Position numbers and translations under genes: made by a program
The notes under the pieces: model-generated
Databases searched by the model: none
What the model was told of the DNA's origin: nothing
What the model saw: only the letters and a program-made list of their open reading frames with translations
Shown here: positions 5,475-7,934 of the stretch, piece after piece
Numbering within the stretch: position 1 is the first letter of the stretch
Layout: the number at the start of each line of letters is the position of its first letter
Source of the DNA: an uncultured Oscillibacter sp.
GTDB lineage: Bacteria; Bacillota; Clostridia; Oscillospirales; Oscillospiraceae
DNA length: 7,934 bases
Direction of reading: 5' to 3'
Assembly (NCBI GenBank): GCA_946183715.1
Contig: CAMHDB010000083.1
Span: 1-7,934 of the forward strand

Positions 5475-7351
5475 GAAATTTTCGCGGCGACGGGCCGCCC
5501 GTGCGGACAGTAGCGGATTTCCCCACTCTGTACTTTGTCGACCAGCGCGCGCAATTCGCGGGGGGAAGTCTCCTCTCCGCCCCGGATGGCCGATTTGCAC
5601 GCCATTGTCCGGTACATCGCCTCCCTGCGCTCCTCCGTACTGTGTCCGGCGCGCAAGTCCTCCGACAACTCCTCCAACGTCGCGGTGATGTCGCCGGCGT
5701 CCATGTCGGACGGGATTTCGCGTACCAGTAAAGTATTCCCGCCGAAGTTCTCGCAGAGAAAACCGAGCTGTTCCAGCGTTTCCAGATTGTCCAGCAGAAG
5801 CGCGGCGTCCTCCCGCGACAGTTCCACGGCGACGGGCTGTAACAGGGCCTGCCGCATGGGCGGCACGTCCCCGGCCTGCAACTGGTCAAAGCGGATTCTC
5901 TCGTGTGCGGCGTGCTTGTCGATGAGGTAGAGTTCCCCGGAGATGGTTTCGCAGACGATGTAAGTCGCGAACACCTCCCCGGCAATGCGCCACGGGGCGG
6001 TACGGGGTTCGGGGAGAATGTCGCGTTGTCCGGGGAGCGCGTCCCGTTGCGGAATTGTCGACAATTCCGCCAGCGCTTCCGGCGTACTGGCAACGTCGGA
6101 CGCCTCCGGCGGGAACAGTCCCGGCGGAATGTCCAGTATGTCCGGGATGTCGGACGCCTTCAGCGTCCCCCGGACGGCCTCCACGGGGACTGTCTCCGCG
6201 TCCGAAAAGCGGTTGAGCGTCGCCCAGCCCCTGCCCGTGGTGTCGGCGTAGGTTTTCGCGCCCGTGTCGCCCGTAGTGTCAGATTTCGCGGCGGCCTCCT
6301 GACGGTAGGTTTTCGCGTCCATGCTCCGGAAAAACGGCGCGGCGTCCGGCGTCACGGGGCCGCCTTTCGCGTTGAGCTCGTCCAGAATCGTGTGGTAGAC
6401 CGCCCGGAATAAGTCTTGCTCCCGCGCGAACTTGACTTCCGTTTTCGCGGGGTGTACGTTCACGTCGACCATGTGCGCGGGCATCGTCACGGACAGCACA
6501 CAGCCCGGAAATTTGCCCTTCAACATCTGATTCCGGTATGCCTCTTCTAACGCCGCCGTCAGCAGTTGCGACTTGATAAAGCGCCCGTTCAAAAAAAACA
6601 TCTGCATGGCGCGGGAACCCCGTCCGTAGGCCGGGGACGTGGCGAAGCCCGATACCACAATGTCGCCGCCGCGCCCCTCTATCGGCAACAGGGAACGCAC
6701 AAATTCCCGCCCGTAGGCCGCGTAAATCGCCGACAGTAAATTTCCGTCGCCGGGCGTCCGGAACGCGTTCACGCCGTCCTTGTCGAAGCGGAAAGCAATA
6801 TCGGGGTGTGAGAGCGCCAGATGTTGCATGAGGCCGTTAATGGAGGCGGTCTCCGCGCTGTCCTTGCGCATGAACTTCAGCCGCGCCGGGGTGTTGTAGA
6901 ACAAATCGCGCGCGGCGATTATCGTGCCCTCCGGCGTCCCGCACTCCTCAACGCCGCCGCATACGCCGCCCTCTAATTGCAAACGCGCCCCGGTTTCGGC
7001 GCCGCGCTCCCGCGTCCGGACTTCCACGCGGCTGACGGCGCAAATCGCCGCCAGAGCCTCCCCGCGAAAGCCGAGCGTCCCGATGGCGCCGAGGTCGTCG
7101 GCGGAACGGATTTTGCTTGTCGCGTGGCGCAGGAACGCCGACGGCAACTCGTCCGGGGCGATTCCTATTCCGTTGTCGCTGACCGTGATTTCCGCCATGC
7201 CGCCGCGCCGTATGGATACGCTAATAGCCGTGCTTTGCGCGTCGATTGCGTTTTCCACTAACTCTTTGACCACGCTCGCGGGGCGTTCGACAACCTCCCC
7301 CGCCGCGATGAGCTCCGCCACATGATTGTCCAATACTTGTATATGCGCCAT
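5438..7351 (-). CDS. mutL: MutL, DNA mismatch repair protein with endonuclease domain
   Basis: A 637-aa MutL, the mismatch-repair ATPase that links MutS recognition to strand incision. The N-terminal GHKL ATPase is complete: ELVENAIDA (30-38, catalytic E33 and N34), DNGIGI (59-64), ATSKI (77-81), TLGFRGEAL (92-100) and DVNVHPAKTEV (296-306). A low-complexity linker covers about 331-455. The C-terminal domain carries latent endonuclease motifs: DKHAAHERIRFD (478-489, variant of DQHAX2EX4E), ACKSAIR (584-590) and CPHGRP (615-620). QALLQP (501-506) fits the QxxLxP clamp-binding pattern. This is the nicking type found in bacteria without MutH. The ATG at 7351 was chosen because all family sequence begins there (MAHIQVLDNHVAELIAAGEV) and GAGAGG lies 7 nt upstream; the longer open frame upstream overlaps the preceding gene. 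No mutS is in the window. Confidence 0.96.
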   Translation of the reverse strand: MAHIQVLDNHVAELIAAGEVVERPASVVKELVENAIDAQSTAISVSIRRGGMAEITVSDNGIGIAPDELPSAFLRHATSKIRSADDLGAIGTLGFRGEALAAICAVSRVEVRTRERGAETGARLQLEGGVCGGVEECGTPEGTIIAARDLFYNTPARLKFMRKDSAETASINGLMQHLALSHPDIAFRFDKDGVNAFRTPGDGNLLSAIYAAYGREFVRSLLPIEGRGGDIVVSGFATSPAYGRGSRAMQMFFLNGRFIKSQLLTAALEEAYRNQMLKGKFPGCVLSVTMPAHMVDVNVHPAKTEVKFAREQDLFRAVYHTILDELNAKGGPVTPDAAPFFRSMDAKTYRQEAAAKSDTTGDTGAKTYADTTGRGWATLNRFSDAETVPVEAVRGTLKASDIPDILDIPPGLFPPEASDVASTPEALAELSTIPQRDALPGQRDILPEPRTAPWRIAGEVFATYIVCETISGELYLIDKHAAHERIRFDQLQAGDVPPMRQALLQPVAVELSREDAALLLDNLETLEQLGFLCENFGGNTLLVREIPSDMDAGDITATLEELSEDLRAGHSTEERREAMYRTMACKSAIRGGEETSPRELRALVDKVQSGEIRYCPHGRPVAAKISKLEIEKLFKRV

Positions 7352-7362
7352 AGTTCCGCCTC

Positions 7363-7809
7363 TCAATCCGCCGGGACTTTCCCGCCCAGCGCGTGAACCA
7401 GCCTTGCGAGTTCCTCCCCGCCGTCCGCCGAACGCAACAGCGCGTTCCGCCGCCCCGTCTCGATGTTGACAATCAAGCCGGGGAGCGTATGCCCGAAGGC
7501 GTCGCGGTTGCGCCAGCAGTGCGCGGCGCGTATGGCGTCGCGGGGAATCGTGCGCCCGTCGAGGACAAGCGCGGCGTCGGTCAACTCCCACGCAATGCGC
7601 CGCACGGCGCCGCCCGGACGGAATCGCCCGTAGCCGACGCGGGCGGCGGCATACGCCGCCAAGCCGCTGAGGGCGCCGCTTGCAATCGGCGGCAAGTCGA
7701 ACAGCGGCAACACCAGCGACGCGAATACAAGCGCGACGACGAACGCAAGCGCAAGCATAAGGATTTCCGCTTTCCAGTCGCGCTCTTTGATAGTGATTTC
7801 TCCCGACAT
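7363..7809 (-). CDS. Small two-helix membrane protein, possible PH-like C-terminal domain
   Basis: I do not recognise this gene by name. It encodes 148 aa: a short polar N-terminus, two hydrophobic segments (about 15-37 and 39-60), a basic turn (RFRPGGAVRR), and a soluble domain of about 80 residues with alternating strands and a final amphipathic helix (EELARLVHALGG). The pattern AWELTDAALVLDGRTIPRDAI (74-94) is reminiscent of bacterial PH-like (bPH) membrane proteins, where a strand-turn-strand follows paired helices; this is a resemblance, not a proven assignment. The ATG at 7809 has AAAGGA about 8 nt upstream and fits better than an in-frame start at 7896, which would overlap the preceding gene. 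It ends 11 bp before mutL, so the two are almost certainly cotranscribed. Confidence 0.7.
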   Translation of the reverse strand: MSGEITIKERDWKAEILMLALAFVVALVFASLVLPLFDLPPIASGALSGLAAYAAARVGYGRFRPGGAVRRIAWELTDAALVLDGRTIPRDAIRAAHCWRNRDAFGHTLPGLIVNIETGRRNALLRSADGGEELARLVHALGGKVPAD

Positions 7810-7829
7810 TTTTTCGCATCCTTTCAACG

Positions 7830-7934
7830 TCAGGCGGGCGGGAAAAGGCGGGCGATATGGAACGAGACGACCGCGCCGACCAACATCACGAAACACGCGG
7901 CGCAGTACGGCGCGATTTCCTCCGGCGCCAGCTT
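7830..7934 (-). CDS. C-terminal fragment of an unidentified membrane protein
   Basis: The last 34 codons of a gene that enters from the right edge are readable, ending in TGA at 7832-7830. The peptide begins KLAPEEIAPYCAACF and contains a hydrophobic stretch (CFVMLVGAVVSFHIARLF), consistent with a final transmembrane helix ending in PPA. It lies 20 bp before the start of the two-helix membrane protein, indicating the same operon. The frame is open to the window edge and its stop fits the next gene's ribosome binding site spacing, but the family cannot be told from this fragment. Confidence 0.55.
   Translation of the reverse strand, partial: KLAPEEIAPYCAACFVMLVGAVVSFHIARLFPPA

Noticed and set aside
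2763..6111. 17-bp direct repeat GTCGGACGCCTCCGGCG in the HlyD-like gene (2763-2779) and mutL (6095-6111)
   Set aside because: Both copies encode the same short peptide (PEASD) with the favoured GC-rich codons. Two copies inside unrelated coding regions are best explained by codon bias, with no flanking repeat structure.
7352..7819. 156-codon N-terminal extension of the MutL frame
   Set aside because: It overlaps the preceding membrane-protein gene in another frame, and MutL homology begins exactly at the internal ATG at 7351.
1..7934. Numerous long open frames on the plus strand and alternative minus-strand frames
   Set aside because: They run antisense or out of frame to recognised genes, have arginine- and proline-rich low-complexity translations typical of GC-rich shadow frames, and lack family motifs.
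1..7934. CRISPR arrays, tRNA or rRNA genes, insertion sequences, prophage or defence genes
   Set aside because: No regularly spaced repeats, cloverleaf sequences, transposase or integrase motifs, or terminal inverted repeats with target duplications were seen.

Overview
The window is a GC-rich stretch of bacterial chromosome in which every credible gene lies on the minus strand. Read in the direction of transcription (right to left), the order is: C-terminal end of an unidentified membrane protein, a small two-helix membrane protein, mutL, miaA, hfq, an HlyD-like membrane-anchored adaptor, yggS, sepF, divIVA, a RadC-like protein, and the first 32 codons of uvrB. SepF, DivIVA, YggS next to SepF, and a MutL that carries its own endonuclease motifs together indicate a Gram-positive bacterium of the Bacillota. 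The high GC content and the HlyD-like/yggS/sepF/divIVA order suggest a clostridial lineage such as Oscillospirales. The lineage is inferred from gene content and was not tested by any search.

Right part (5438-7934): mismatch repair. mutL (637 codons) follows a 148-aa membrane protein by 11 bp, and that protein follows a truncated membrane protein by 20 bp. Middle part (4016-5437): a 162-bp AT-rich gap with several inverted repeats and a plausible internal promoter, then miaA (tRNA A37 prenylation) and hfq (RNA chaperone). mutL-miaA-hfq is also the gene order in enterobacteria. Left-centre part (878-3935): cell envelope and division, namely the HlyD-like adaptor, the PLP homeostasis protein YggS, SepF (start codon overlapping the yggS stop, ATGA) and DivIVA. 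Left end (1-791): a RadC-family protein lacking the usual zinc-binding histidines, overlapping the start of uvrB by 14 bp.

Spacings are short and no junction carries a stem followed by a U-run on the coding strand, so the block probably behaves as one long operon or a series of linked transcripts. Several gene junctions instead carry GC-rich stem-loops without U-runs (820-865, 3977-3996, 4279-4298, 4305-4329, 5352-5383). These may be processing, stability or regulatory structures. Repair (mutL, RadC-like, uvrB), translation and RNA regulation (miaA, hfq) and division (sepF, divIVA) share one transcription direction, but no direct mechanistic link between them can be read from the sequence.

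This is largely conserved housekeeping DNA. I see no phage, IS element, CRISPR array, tRNA or rRNA, and no clear previously undescribed system. The points most worth a second look are the degenerate JAMM site of the RadC-like protein, the 14-bp inverted repeat and promoter-like elements at the end of mutL, and the hairpins flanking hfq. No stretch longer than 300 bases lacks a gene.
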